In this document: positions 12,791 to 24,965 of the stretch, piece by piece
How the letters are laid out: each line of letters begins with the position of its first letter
How positions within the stretch are numbered: the stretch's first letter is position 1
NCBI GenBank assembly: GCA_048013815.1
Contig: CM106585.1
Location: forward strand, 17,980,001-18,044,000
Direction: 5' to 3'
Length of the DNA stretch: 64,000 nt
Origin: Setoptus koraiensis
Lineage: Eukaryota; Arthropoda
The notes under the pieces: generated by a model
The model's input: only the letters and a program-made list of their open reading frames with translations
Told to the model about the DNA's origin: nothing
Databases searched by the model: none
Translations under genes and position numbers: made by a program

Positions 12791-15324
12791 TTGCAGGTAT
12801 ATTGTACCCCCAATACATAGATACATGGATATGTGTAGCATCCTTGCAAGGCTTCACAATTCGCTCATGAACTTGGATACTCTCTCCGGTTGTGAGATGG
12901 CTAATATCGTCCATTGAAGCCAATTTGTGATGTCACTTGATGGGTTCAATAGCTCACCGGCCAGATTAAATTGTCCACTGAATGCCAGAAGGGAAAAAGC
13001 GAAAAAAGCTCCGAAATCATGTTACATTTCGCTAATAGGCGAGCGTCAGTCGTCACTTGATGGGGCATCATGGGGGCCCAGTTTTCATGTTCTGTTGCCA
13101 CTTTGTGTGTCACGTACGAACGTGTGTATTTTCCACACAAATTACCGTTTTATGGTGTGTATTTCCGTGGAAATGCTCGAGGAAGTGTGACCATTATGAC
13201 CAGCGCCAGGTTAGCGAACTTAGCCGGCCGGGCCTTGCCGATAATGCGGTCATTCAAACCACTGGTATGGCGAAATTTTAATCTTCCAATCGAAAATAAA
13301 TTATATGAGACGAGAGTGCTCGAACTAGCGAGGAGCAAACAGTTGCCAGAGGGCGATATGTACATTTGTATGGACAAATCTGGCTCTCTCGCTGGCCAAT
13401 CCAGCAGAGCTAGCCCGAATTGGCTAGGCAGCGCGAATTCAATAGCACTTCAAACGGTCATTATATCGAGCAGAGTGCGCGTTATTTATTACCGAATCAT
13501 CGCTGCTACTTTACATAGTTTGCTGGTCAATGTGTTTTAAATGGATGCGCCCGGCTACGCGAAAAGTGGCGGCATCAACAACGCACGCTCTCGACAGAAA
13601 ATAGGTGACGAAGCGCCGCAAAGTAGCGAACAAAAGTGCGCCTTGCCAAAAGAATCGTTATTACATAATACACAAGTGGCTCGGAGTGAGCCAAATAAAA
13701 GTGAAGTAGCGACCAAACAGGTAAGCCGCGGTGTATGTATGCATATACGCGCGATACTCGAGATACCTGTTTACCTGTGTACAGACGCGCAGATGAGGCG
13801 CGCCAACTCGTCATGTTGTCGTCATGCCCTTTGGGGATACTCGCTTGGCGAGCTAGCCAGTCTAGCCAGTCTGGCAGCCTGCCTGGCAGTCAGCCAGAGA
13901 GTCGAGAGTGTACCCAATGGGCACGCAGTTTTGCTATCAATTTGACGGCCTCATCCAGTCAACACCTACGCGGCCCCACGTTGACTCGGCCAGACATAAT
14001 TAACACGTGCCGTTATTTGTCACTGTCAGACTCTGCGTGGCCTTGCTGTTATTGATTGCGTCTGATTGACATTCGCACGAGCGAATCGCCACCGCATAGG
14101 TGACGCAAGTGACGAAAGGCAAAATTAATGCCGCTGCCGCGTCAAGTTGGCTGCTAATAAATACGCTGTAACTTGAAACAGTGTTTGTTACGAAACGGAA
14201 AAAAACTAGCCAGTCAACGCGGTGTGGGTGTGAAGGTCGCTTCACATTTTCGCCACGACAGGTACGTTCCGACGGCAACAACAATATTCAATAGACAACA
14301 CAATCAGGCGCGCCACATTTCTCCAACCAAAAGTGGACACGGCCAGAGGAGATGTTGCTGTCGACTGGCTGCTATCTATTAATTTTCTAAATAATTTTCT
14401 ATGGGCCAGTGTGTCACTTGGCCGACATTCGAGCGCGATATATCCCGTTCTATTCATTGGTTAACACAATTGGCCCACAAAAGCGATAACAATGAGGCGA
14501 GTATCACTAACAACAACAACTATTAACGGCAAGGAGAGCGTCGCCTCGGCCACTGGGAACGGAATCGCGTCGGCTACTGGGAACCCAGTGGCAAAAGATG
14601 AAAATACAGTAATCCAATCATCCTCTCACAATGCAGCGCTTCCTCTAGACACCCAGCCCGAGCTGCTTAGTGTTCGCTATCTGACAATCTATATACTTAT
14701 TGTCTGCTATCTGGTCGACATAAACAACAATAATCCATTTATGGAGCACCCCATACAATGGTAATTGTTGCGCTTGGTACGCTGTTGTCGCTGGCTGTTG
14801 TCCATGATCAGAGCACAATTCGTTTGCTTAGATTACCTGTACAGGCTCCGGTGTACATACATATCCTATAATGTCAGTCACCAATAATGTAATGACATGG
14901 AATTATTACTCGAGACGGAAGTGGCGCCCCATTGCGGATTCCAAGTAAACTCGATTGGCGCTGCCAACAAGAGGACAAAAAAGGAAGCCTCTTTATCCAA
15001 AAGACAACTCGTACATGGATTGAGTAGGTGGCTGGGGAAGGCTCGTCTTTCCCGTTCACTCTTGCACGGTTCGATGGTGCGATATTTGAGAGCCCCTCCT
15101 GAAGAAAAATCTCTCGTTTTGGGAGAGGGGGGGGAGTCTCACATTCACGTCTCACCGGCAGATTCCAAATCGTGATCTCCCATCATGTGAGCTGTGAGCG
15201 GGAGATTTCCTAACCTGCTCACGTCGTGAGCCTCACGAGGTGTGAAACGTGAATGTTGCGCCGTTTCTCATCAATTCATGAACTTGTTCTCATTGATTGG
15301 GCAAAAGACACAGGCGACTTTTTT

Positions 15325-15424
15325 CACCGAAAAATTTTCACCGAAAAATTTTCACCGAAAAATTTTCACCGAAAAATTTTCACCGAAAAATTTTCACCGA
15401 AAAATTTTCACCGAAAAAATTTTC
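15325..15424. repeat. 14-bp tandem repeat, 7 copies
   Basis: The unit CACCGAAAAATTTT is repeated seven times almost without change; the last copy has one extra A. The array lies just downstream of the NRF-6-like gene's stop codon. Confidence 0.95.
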
Positions 15425-15503
15425 ACACAACGATGAGGTAATGAATAAATTTGTTCGCATTTCGCGTCAGTTATGACTTTATTTGCACGCGTGGTGCCAA
15501 GTA

Positions 15504-18255
15504 TCATAACCGAATACGAGCTAATAATTTTGCTTGTAAGATGGTCAAGCACGATTTCATTGGTGACTCCATCACTAGATAGACCACAAATGAGACCAGA
15601 TAAATAATAACAGATTGAGCAATCATCAAGAAGGTGAGCATGTCGTAATCTAGCCTGAGTGTGTGCTGTAAGCGTCCATTAATTATCAATACCATCAACG
15701 GGTCCAATAATAAAAATGTCAAGCTTATGCGCGATAATGGCAGCCAACCTGGCCAATTGAGAAATTTCCTGGCGCTTAAACCGTTACCCAGTGACCCAGT
15801 GGATAATTGAATGAGAATAATGGGCACCACATAGGCGTACAGAAGAACCGTTAGAGCCATACAAACATAAATGGTGGCAGTGCCAAAGTAGAACATGTGA
15901 TATTGCTCCGGTAAATGAGCCAAAAGGAACATGGGGCTCAGTGACAGCACAAACAATAGTGTTGCCGTGAACCAATTTGATACTATTTGCATCCTCACTG
16001 TGTCAACGAAACGAACAATGAATTGCACTCCATTTGCCCTGATTGCCTCGCTATGTCTGGCATTCGTCTCATATAAGTGTAACATGTAGCCTGACGTGAT
16101 GCCCATGAGAAAATATGTGGCCCTCAGTGGCGTGTAGTGATAGATTTTGTTTAGTTCGTGGCCAAATCTAGATAGTAAATTGAATGGAGAAAAAAGGAAC
16201 GCGCATTGTAACAGGGGTGAAAATTGATTGAAATGTTGCAATGTCTGACAGTGCGTATGATAATTAGAAAGCATCAATCACAATTACACTTACACAGTGG
16301 TGAAAGCAAGCGGCTCAATTGAGATTCTGGCGATGCTGCGCACCACATCGGGAATGTAAACATCGCTCGCTAGGTAGTGAATGAAATGAGCAACAGGAAG
16401 TGCCACACAAACTGAAAAGGCCGCTCTAGGTGCCCTGGTTCCGACGATTCAATCAGACGGGTAGAGTTTTGAGTAATTAGTTAATTGGTTGCTAGTCGAC
16501 TAGCTTGGCGGAATATTGGTTGGCACGAATAGCGGACATGAGAGATTCGTGCTCGATAAGAAAAGTTACTCACTTGGCGTAGGCTATGATTATTATGGGC
16601 GCGAGAACAATTGTGCACTGCAAATCGATTGCCAAATACCAGGCAGACGGGATACAATTTTGGTATTCTGGGCGCAAATTTACAACGGCCAACAATGTGT
16701 AAAACCAGCTCTCTTGTTGACACAAATACAAATTTGTGCCTGTCGATGTTCCGTAGTCCCACGAGGGACCCGAACCAATGTACTTGGCCAGATATTTTGC
16801 CACTAGAGTGACCGCCACCCACATGGGCATGACACGAAGGTACCGACTTGTACAGAAGGCCAGCCAGATGCTGGGCCTCATAATGGCGTGCTGTTGTTGC
16901 TGTTGATTGGCGATATCTTTTGCCTGATGACATTTGCTCGCTTGTGAGAATGCAGGAAATCTCGTGAAGATCTTATAGGCGATAAGGGCTCCTGTTATCA
17001 TGAGAAAATTGTTCACTCCCATGGCGCCCAACATTAGATGATACTTTGCAAATGAATTCCACGCTTTCATCATGTCGACCATTCGAATGGTTGGCGTGAC
17101 GAACAGAAAAAAATGTGTCTTCATCACAATGAACAATAGTATCACTTTGACACAATGCAAATAGTTGAGATCTATCACTGGCCTGGGCGATTGCGACTGG
17201 GTCGCTTCCGTCAACAGGCACACCTCTTTTCCTCTTGGAGTCTTGTCGCTAGCTAATGCTGCCGATTCAACAGGTGACCCACATTTCGGCATAGCAAACA
17301 ATTTCGATACGTTTGCTCTAACTGAGAAAATCTCATATAGTTTTTTCTTCTCAACACCAACGTCATAAATATCCATGATAGTTGCTATTGCTGTCCACAT
17401 CAACCAAGTGACAAATAATAAAACGACACAACTGGCAGCGGGATCGTATCTCCATTGCGTAAGTGGTGATTCCTTGTCTGGTAGACAGTAGATGTCGCCT
17501 ATTTGGTAGCCCGTGTAGCCCGCACCAAAATTGACTTCCATCAATTTGCTGAGAATTTGTTTGTTTTGCTCTTGTTCGGCGGCCAATGAATCACACGTTT
17601 CCGGCAGGCAAACTGCACTTTTCACTGTGGAATATTTCCATTCGTTGAAGCCATGTGTATGCTTCCATTGAGGCCACCTCAGGTGCGCCAAACAATATCT
17701 AGATCTCGATAATGTTGAGTCTTTCGACGATGTGCCAGAGTAATCGTATCGCGCTTCGATGCACTGGTCGTAGTCACCTAGCCAGGTGAGCACACCGCGT
17801 ACAAACGAACCCTCGGGTCGACCATATGAGTCCAACAAATTAAACAGTCTGTAATCTGATGATTGGCTCAATAGTGGGCGTCCATTTGTTTGCTCTTGTT
17901 TCAATCTATTCGCTAAAAATCTCAGCTTGATAGCGCAGTCTGTATGATTGACTTTTGGACCGCCAGAGATTAGTTTGTCGTTGAATGAATGATATTGATG
18001 CAAAGTGCTGGCGTCTATAATGGGCAAACGCCAGTTGAACATGAATAACTTTCTTATGTATTCTTGTAGGTCGATTTGCCTGTCGTCCCTGAGATCCATC
18101 ATTATTTCCTCTGTATCAAATGCATCGTGTATTAAAAGTGTTCTATTGATGCCGGCAAGATCGTCTGGCACATCCGGTACGTTGTTGGCAACAGTAACTG
18201 TGGCCGCCCAGGCAACCACTAAAGCTATTAATTTATTGCATGATGATATTCTCAT
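15504..18255 (-). CDS. NRF-6-like multipass acyltransferase
   Basis: Three exons (18255-16574, 16434-16294, 16167-15504) join in frame through phase-2 junctions to give 828 residues, within the usual range for the family. The start is the first in-frame ATG, followed by a signal peptide (MRISSCNKLIALVVAWAATV). The N-terminal half is the cysteine-containing extracellular NRF domain (LLDSYGRPEGSFVRGVLTWLG, then YDQC and SAVCLPETCDS). The C-terminal half is an acyltransferase-3 multipass domain, including the run beginning LNYLHCVKVILLFIVMKTH, a later segment RYLRVMPMWVAV and the typical YHYTPLRATYFLMG. These proteins are named after the C. elegans nose-resistant-to-fluoxetine genes, which affect lipid or yolk and drug transport in epithelia; the acyl substrate is unknown. 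The family is often expanded in arthropods. The family assignment is firm, orthology is not. Confidence 0.9.
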
Positions 18256-18288
18256 GATGATTGTTCCTTGATTGATTATGCATAACAA

Positions 18289-19574
18289 TTTATCTCTCTC
18301 TTTCTTTTATTGGTTGCTGTAGGCCTTTGTTGTATTTGATACTGATCATACGAATGACAACGGTGTCGCCAACATGAGATCTATTACTCTGTCCGATTAG
18401 CAACACGTTGAAACTGGATTTTTTGTTGGACCGGAATCGATTTTGTTTTATGTGCAAGAATGATAAGATGAATCTGAGTGTATCTCCAATCGATTGAGCT
18501 GAATCTATCTCAGTAACAATATGGGGTTAAGTTCATCTAGGTTACCCTGCGAGTAAGCTAATTAAATTAGTTGATCTTGAAATTTGGACGGAGTAGCTCT
18601 GGCCACAAAATGGTGGCAAATTATAGCGCGCAAACAAATTTATATGTCAGAGATCTCGATCTATCATCGACTCGGCAAACTAAAAGAGGTCCTTCCGAAT
18701 TAATTAATTCGATTTTCACAATCAATATGGCATCAGAACTGATTGAACTATTTTCTACAAAATTTTTCTTCATCTAAAGTGGGTGTGTTTATGTTTGAAT
18801 TCGGAAAACTTGAATGCATTCGAACCGTTATCCTCGTTCAAGGTTAAAATAAATACAAGTTAGCAGCATTCAACAAGTTTGACAAAAGCTGGTCTGAGCA
18901 ACTAGTGTAGTTCAAGCAAGCAGTTGTGTACAGACTAGATTTTTGCCAACTGAATTGCTGCTAACTTGTATTTATTCCGTGATTCTTTAGAGGCCATCAT
19001 TTACATTTTAAAATAGACATTATTACTCTTACTACTTATTGAGCTCAATTGGAACGGAACATTATCACTATTAACTTCAGAGAATCTTCTAGAATTTAAC
19101 CGTGTAAATGACAATCTTCATTATCCTCATCTTAGCAAAATATGTACATAGCCAGAAAGGATATAACTTGGAAAGGCAGAGACGTAGTCAATAATGTGCA
19201 GATTCGAACGCAGATAAAACCGTATAAACGAATAGAGTCAACTGGATATGTTACTTGTTTCCTATCTGATTAGGAAGCAGAGATATTTAATCTTGATATA
19301 CTGGATAATGAGTAGCAGACAATTATCAATCTGTGTTTTAAGAGTCCCCAGGTGAGGGAATACAAGAAATACGTAGAAAAGCGAACTGCGTGGATACCTC
19401 TGCAAATAGTTGCTTATAAAAAAATGAACTAGACAAATGTTGTATTGTTGTTGCAGTTATGAATTTGATATATTCAGCGCAAAACTTTATTTTTGTCCAA
19501 GCACGAGATGGAAATATAAAAATAAATGCATTAAAAATCACTCAGATGACGATGCGGATAGTCCAAGGGACGTA
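18289..19574. other. intergenic region between NRF-6-like gene and RRM1
   Basis: AT-rich sequence with no credible coding frame. It contains the long fold-back at 18848-18976, listed separately. Confidence 0.6.
18848..18976. repeat. 129-bp fold-back with 21-bp perfect ends
   Basis: Bases 18848-18868 and 18956-18976 are perfect reverse complements (AATAAATACAAGTTAGCAGCA and its complement). Inward of these the two halves remain similar for about 35 more bases with gaps, leaving a short loop near 18905-18925. Either a small MITE or a structured RNA precursor could produce this. No clear target-site duplication is seen. Confidence 0.6.
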
Positions 19575-20882
19575 TTAACCTGAGCACATCAGGCAATCAG
19601 CTCCATTTGCTCGACTACACGCCAACACTTGATCGTTATCGGTTACATCGCCAGATAGACTGCTATCTTCGCTACTGGCCTCTATGTTTTTGTTTAGCTT
19701 CTTTTTGACTTTTAACTTGTCTACAGTAAATTGAATAGGATTGGCAGCTGGCTTGGCACGAAGGTAATAACAACCTGTCTTGAGTCCTTTTTTCCAACCA
19801 TAGAAATGCATTGATGAGATGACACTACGATTAGGTTTAGCCAAATGAATATTCAGGGATTGACTCTGATCAATAAATGCACCCCGATCGGCAGCCATAT
19901 CAATAATAGCTCTCTGGGATACTTCCCATACGGTTTTGTGAAGATTTTTTATGTCAGTAGGTATCTCGTCGATGTTTTGTATGGACCCGTGGTCTCTTAA
20001 GATTTGCATTTTAATCTGTTCATTCCAAAGATTGTTCTCGGTGAGATCCTTCAATAGGTGATGATTTACAACCTGAAATTCTCCACTTAATACACGACGA
20101 CTGTAGATATTGCTAGTATATGGCTCAATTGACTCGTTGTTTCCAAGTATCTGAGCGGTCGAGGCAGTTGGCATTGGGGCTAAGAGTAGGGAGTTTCTTA
20201 CTCCGAATTTAGCTACACGCTTTCTTAAACCTTCCCAGTCATTTTGTCCTTCGGTTGGTTTGACACCCCACATGTCAAATTGGAATATTGCTCACACTTA
20301 TCGTCCGCAGAGACATAATCTCTCTCCACGTACTTATCACTTTGTTTCAAATGTTTGATCATGATGGTGATGGTAACATCACCATACAAGAGCTATCAAA
20401 GTCTCTTGAAAGCCTTGGTATGGTTATACCCGAGAAAGATCTTGAAAACATGATCAAACATATTGACACAAATGGTGATGGTTCCGTGAACATGGAGGAG
20501 TTTAAAGGGTTGTATGAAACAATAATGGAGGAGAAGGACGAAGAAGAGGATATTAAAGAAGCGTTTAATGTTTTTGACAAAAACGGAGATGGGTTCATCT
20601 CGGTTGAGGAGCTTATGTCCGTTTTAACTTCACTTGGATTTAGACAAGGTCGAACCATCGAGGATTGCAAACTTATGGTCAAGAAGGTGGATGTGGATGG
20701 CGACGGGATGGTTAACTATAAAGAATTCAGGCAAATGATGAAAGGTGGTGGCTTTGCATCAATGTAAACCACTTGATACATTGTTATTGAAACTCTTTTT
20801 TGTTTACATTCTTGATTGATCATCATGTATTCTTTTTGGGCTTTCAAATTCAATCTAAGATAAGATTATAAAATTTATTAAG

Positions 20883-20923
<41 letters not shown>

Positions 20924-21307
20924 AAAAAGAAATATGTACTCTCTGCGTTGATGACAACTGTCTTTGTGCGTATTGTTCGCTAACATTAGAGACTAGTTGG
21001 ACGCAGAAGACCGGGGTGGGGGGGGGTGTGAGGGGGGGGGGGGGGGTGGGTGGGGATTTGGATTGGTGGTGTTGTGGTGGTGGGTTGTATTGCGGTTATG
21101 TCGAGTAGTTGCATTTGATATGGTATTAGGATTGTCTGGGGTGGAAGGGGTTGTGTGGTCTCGTGGGGGGGGTGTGGATTGAAAGAGATGTTGGGGTTGA
21201 TTGGTTGGGGTGGGTGGTTAGGATTTGAGTGGAGTTATGTGCGTAGGGGGGGGGGGGGGGGGGGGGGCGGGGGGGGGGGGTGGGGGGGGGGGGGGGGGGA
21301 ACAGGGC

Positions 21308-21338
<31 letters not shown>

Positions 21339-21358
21339 AGGGGGGGGGGGGGGGGGGT

Positions 21359-21390
<32 letters not shown>

Positions 21391-24013
21391 GGTGTGGGGG
21401 GGGGGGGGGGGGGGGGGTGGGTTTGGGTGTTGGGGTGTGTGGTGTGGGGTGTGGTTGTGCGGGAGTTGGTGGGGTGTTGGTTGTTGTGTTTGGTGGGTGT
21501 GAGAGAGATGTGGGTGTTGTGGGTGTGTTGGTTGTGTCGTATTTTGTGTGGTGGAGGGGTGAGTGGGTGTGTGTGTGTAGAGAGTGGTGGTGAGAGTGTT
21601 GTGGGGTAGTGTTGTGGTGTGTGGTTGAGTGCGTGGTGTGAGTGTGTGGTTGTTGGTGTGTGTGAGTTGAGTGTGGGGTGGTGTGTGCGTGTGGTGGTGG
21701 TGGGTGAGAGTGCGTTGTGGGGCGTTTGTGTGTTGGGGTGGTTGCGCGTGGGGTTTGTGGTTGGTGGGTGAGTGTGTGTGGGTGTGTGTGTGGGTGGTGT
21801 CGTGCGTGTGGGGTGGTGTGAGAGAGCGGTGCGTGCGTGAGTTGAGTGTGGGTGTGGTGGGGCGGGGTGGGGTGTGTGCGTGAGTGTGGTTGAGTGTGTG
21901 TGAGTTGTGTGGGTTGAGTGTGGTGGGTGTGTGTGTGAGGGAGTGTGTGGGGTGTTTAGGAGAGGTGGGAGTGGGTGTGTGGGAGAGTGGAGAGATGATG
22001 GGGTCGTGTGTGAGGTGGGAGTATTGGTATATGTGTGTGTAGGGGCGGAGTGTGTGCGCGAGAGAGGTGTTGCGTGTGAGGAGGTGAGTGAGAGGTGATG
22101 TTAGTGCGTGTGTTGCGCGAGAGTAGTGTGTGTGTGGTGATGGGTAGCGGGAGAGAGTGGGTAGTGCGGGTGAGTGTGTGCGAGTGGTGGGGCGTGAGAG
22201 AGAAGGGATGTGTTGTGGGAATGTTTGTTGATGGCGATGGGTGGTGTGTGGGGTTGTGTTGGAGTTGTGTTGTTGGAGTGTGGGTGTGCGTGNNNNNNNN
22301 NNNNNNNNNNNNNNNNNNNNNNNNNNNNNNNNNNNNNNNNNNNNNNNNNNNNNNNNNNNNNNNNNNNNNNNNNNNNNNNNNNNNNNNNNNNNNNNNNNNN
22401 NNNNNNNNNNNNNNNNNNNNNNNNNNNNNNNNNNNNNNNNNNNNNNNNNNNNNNNNNNNNNNNNNNNNNNNNNNNNNNNNNNNNNNNNNNNNNNNNNNNN
22501 NNNNNNNNNNNNNNNNNNNNNNNNNNNNNNNNNNNNNNNNNNNNNNNNNNNNNNNNNNNNNNNNNNNNNNNNNNNNNNNNNNNNNNNNNNNNNNNNNNNN
22601 NNNNNNNNNNNNNNNNNNNNNNNNNNNNNNNNNNNNNNNNNNNNNNNNNNNNNNNNNNNNNNNNNNNNNNNNNNNNNNNNNNNNNNNNNNNNNNNNNNNN
22701 NNNNNNNNNNNNNNNNNNNNNNNNNNNNNNNNNNNNNNNNNNNNNNNNNNNNNNNNNNNNNNNNNNNNNNNNNNNNNNNNNNNNNNNNNNNNCGTACCTG
22801 TTTCTATCTGAGCGTTGACAATGTGAAACCATAGCTGTTGAGCTTTAATCTGACGGCGGAAGCGCCCCTCGGACTCGTACTTGGTGTACAATTTGTCAAA
22901 TTCTTCGCCCCAGCATTCAAACAAACCTGGGCATTCGTGGGGACACATTAGAGACCACATGCCATCCTCTTCGACTCTTCTCATGAACAAGTCTGGTATC
23001 CATAAGGCGTAAAAGAGATCCCTTGCTCTAATTTCTTCTGCTCCAGTGTTCTTCTTCAAATCAACAAACTGGAAAACGTCCGCATGCCAGGGTTCCAAAT
23101 AAATGGCAAACGCTCCAGGCCTCTTATTTCCTCCTTGATCAACGTAGCGGGCGGTGTCATTGTACACCTTGAGCATGGGAACCAGACCGTTGCTAGTACC
23201 GTTGGTGCCCGCAATATAAGATCCAGTGGCTCTGATACAGTGAACTGCCAGCCCGATACCTCCGGCCGATTTAGATATAAGTGCACATTGGTTCAATGTT
23301 TGAAAGATTCCGTCGATGGAGTCCTCTTGCATTTCCAACAGGAAGCAGGACGAAAGTTGAGGTCTGGGTGTGCCGGCATTGAACAATGTTGGTGAGGCAT
23401 GGGTGAACCATTTTTCCGACAATAGGTTGTATGTTTCTATAGCTGCTTGAATATCTTCACCATGAATAGCTACCGCTACCCTCATGAGCATCTGTTGCGG
23501 ACGTTCGACAACTTTACCATTGATTTTCAGTAGATAGCTTCGTTCAAGTGTTTTAAAACCAAAGTAATTGTAGCTAAAATCGCGATCATAATTGATGACG
23601 GGGTTAAGAAGGTCGGCGTGTTTCTGAACTATTCTGTAGGTTTCCTCGCTGATTGCCGGAGTTTTCCTTTTACTGCTTTCGTTGACCATCTCGTAGAGGT
23701 CTTTGATGACCTCGCTGAACTTGTCATTCGTCTCCTTGTGTAGATTGGAGATAGCTATACGAGCGGCCAAAATGGCGTAATCTGGGTGTTTAACGGTCAT
23801 GGTGGCGGCAGTTTCTGCGGCTAGATTGTCCAGCTCAACTGTTGTGACACCCCGATAAAGTCCCATTATGACGGACTTGGCTATGGCTGCCGGGTCAATA
23901 AAATTCATATTTAGGCCAAAGCTCAATTTTTCGATTCTCGAGGTTATTTTATCGAACAAAACGGCTTCTTTACGGCCATCCCTCTTGATGACAAACATCC
24001 TGTCGCTCTCCAT
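19575..24013 (-). CDS. RRM1: ribonucleoside-diphosphate reductase large subunit (broken by assembly gap)
   Basis: The first exon (24013-22798) encodes the N-terminal ATP-cone ([20 protein letters not shown]) and the front of the catalytic barrel, including the active-site cysteine in [11 protein letters not shown] and the [20 protein letters not shown] segment. It ends cleanly at ETG|GTACG. The last exon (from about 20285 to 19575) carries [20 protein letters not shown], the radical-transfer tyrosine pair in [13 protein letters not shown] and the C-terminal CLMC redox pair. The protein reduces ribonucleotides to deoxyribonucleotides together with RRM2 in the cytosol. About 200 middle residues, including the second active-site cysteine and the NLCTE segment, are missing; they should lie in the gap or in the artefact between the two exons, and the last exon appears cut in mid-codon by the chimeric join. 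The gene is probably whole in the animal. Confidence 0.95.
20288..20968 (+). other. plant calmodulin-like (CML) cDNA, probable contaminant insert
   Basis: An intronless frame encodes four EF-hands: [36 protein letters not shown] and [12 protein letters not shown]. It ends in [17 protein letters not shown] at 20767. The tail MMKGGGF is the hallmark of plant CML3/5/7-type proteins and is absent from animal calmodulin. About 115 bp of 3' UTR is followed by 38 consecutive A (20883-20920). From about 20935 the sequence resembles, with small indels, the reverse complement of the SMART oligo-dT primer (GTACTCT..GCGTTGAT.AC). A weaker match to the same primer (TATC..CGCAGAG.ACAT) precedes the coding part at about 20298-20317. 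No proper start codon is present, so the 5' end is incomplete. It sits inside RRM1 and is best read as a cDNA molecule joined in by the assembler, not as a host gene. Confidence 0.85.
20969..22292. other. G/T-rich low-quality sequence
   Basis: After the cDNA primer the sequence quickly becomes almost entirely G and T, with runs of more than 30 G at 21245-21415. It has no repeat unit, no coding frame and a composition unlike anything else in the window, and it runs straight into the N gap. This is best read as sequencing or gap-filling noise. Confidence 0.8.
22293..22792. other. assembly gap (500 N)
   Basis: Exactly 500 N, a conventional placeholder length. The RRM1 exon resumes immediately to its right. 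Confidence 1.
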
Positions 24014-24965
24014 TTTTTTAAAAGGCCTGAAGTTGTGATTAATAAATGATGATAAAAATTATTTTGGTGGAATTACTTGAGATAGTGATGTAATGATTTT
24101 GGGATGATGAATAATCGTGTGAGACAAGACTTTTTATACATGTGTAGATAGCGACGCTAACGTACTAGAGTGCATCAGAAGGAGTGTGAGACAATTATTG
24201 GCGCGCATATCTTTGTTACAATCGCGAACATGTTTATCTTACATTGTTATGATAGGAGTAGAAGCAGCGCGTTTTTTTGTGTGCGGAATATAGCGCGAAT
24301 TTGAAACAGGGAGCGAGCCAGGGGAGCGGGGAGGCTCCCTCCTCGCTCCCTCGGTCGGGAAGCAAGATTTCTGCTGCTCCCCCGATCACCAGGAACATCT
24401 CCTTGGTCTCTGGAAATATCAGGCGAAAGAAAGAGATACTTCGATCCACCGAAACGGTTCCAAAGAAACTCCGCCAGAGGTGCTCACCAGCCTAGAGTAT
24501 TCCGATAAATGATACATATTTCCTCTATGACGCAAGAGGTGCAGATAGACAGCCTCTCATGCGAATATTGTCATCCCCAGAAAAACATTTGCACTTTCAA
24601 AAGACGCGCTAGCCCAACACTGAAACCGGAATATTTTGACATGCACGGAGTGCAAAATTTAAAGGGAATTCGGAGCGGCCGCATGTAACTTTGCGTCACA
24701 CTCAAATGGTCAACAGGCATAGTTTTGATCTTCTACGCCAGAGGCGCTCTCTTAGAGTGCATTTGTAATTGTTACATGTTGGTCACTACGAGAGTGTTTT
24801 GTCATACATGAGCTCCCTCTATGCGTAGTCACTATTTTGGATGTGTCTGGATCAATACATGTGCGCATAATTCCCTATGAATTTTCTACAACACTTCAAT
24901 TCTCTTCCATCATTCGACATCATACGCTAATAATTTGATAAATCTAACAAGAATATAAACTTATT
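24014..24965. other. bidirectional intergenic region between RRM1 and DARS1
   Basis: RRM1 and DARS1 diverge from this region, so it must hold both promoters. It contains a GC-rich hairpin, 24309-24317 with 24342-24350 (GGGAGCGAG/CTCGCTCCC), and scattered copies of an AGAGGTGC/AGAGGCGC motif. I see no TATA box. Confidence 0.5.

Larger units (their letters stand above)
12561..15503. other. intergenic region, no gene recognised
   Basis: Mixed composition, GC-richer between about 13.2 and 14.5 kb. Short ORFs here (for example 14492-14764) lack conserved features. It contains the hairpin at 12760-12790 and the 14-bp tandem repeat at 15325-15424. Confidence 0.6.

Noticed and set aside
13070-13540. 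156-residue plus-strand ORF
   Set aside because: No signal, domain, repeats or composition typical of the genes here; likely accidental in a GC-richer stretch.
14492-14764. 90-residue ORF with a hydrophobic end, possible first exon
   Set aside because: A donor-like GTAATT follows, but no partner exon or conserved feature could be found.
20288-20767. Calmodulin-like protein as a host gene or a horizontal transfer from plants
   Set aside because: Poly(A) plus cDNA primer sequence and the position inside RRM1 next to an N gap point to a cDNA contaminant.
21155-21609. Glycine-rich ORFs
   Set aside because: They are translations of the poly-G artefact.
21956-22811. Long ORFs running through the gap
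   Set aside because: They exist only because N positions contain no stops; only the RRM1 part right of 22793 is real.
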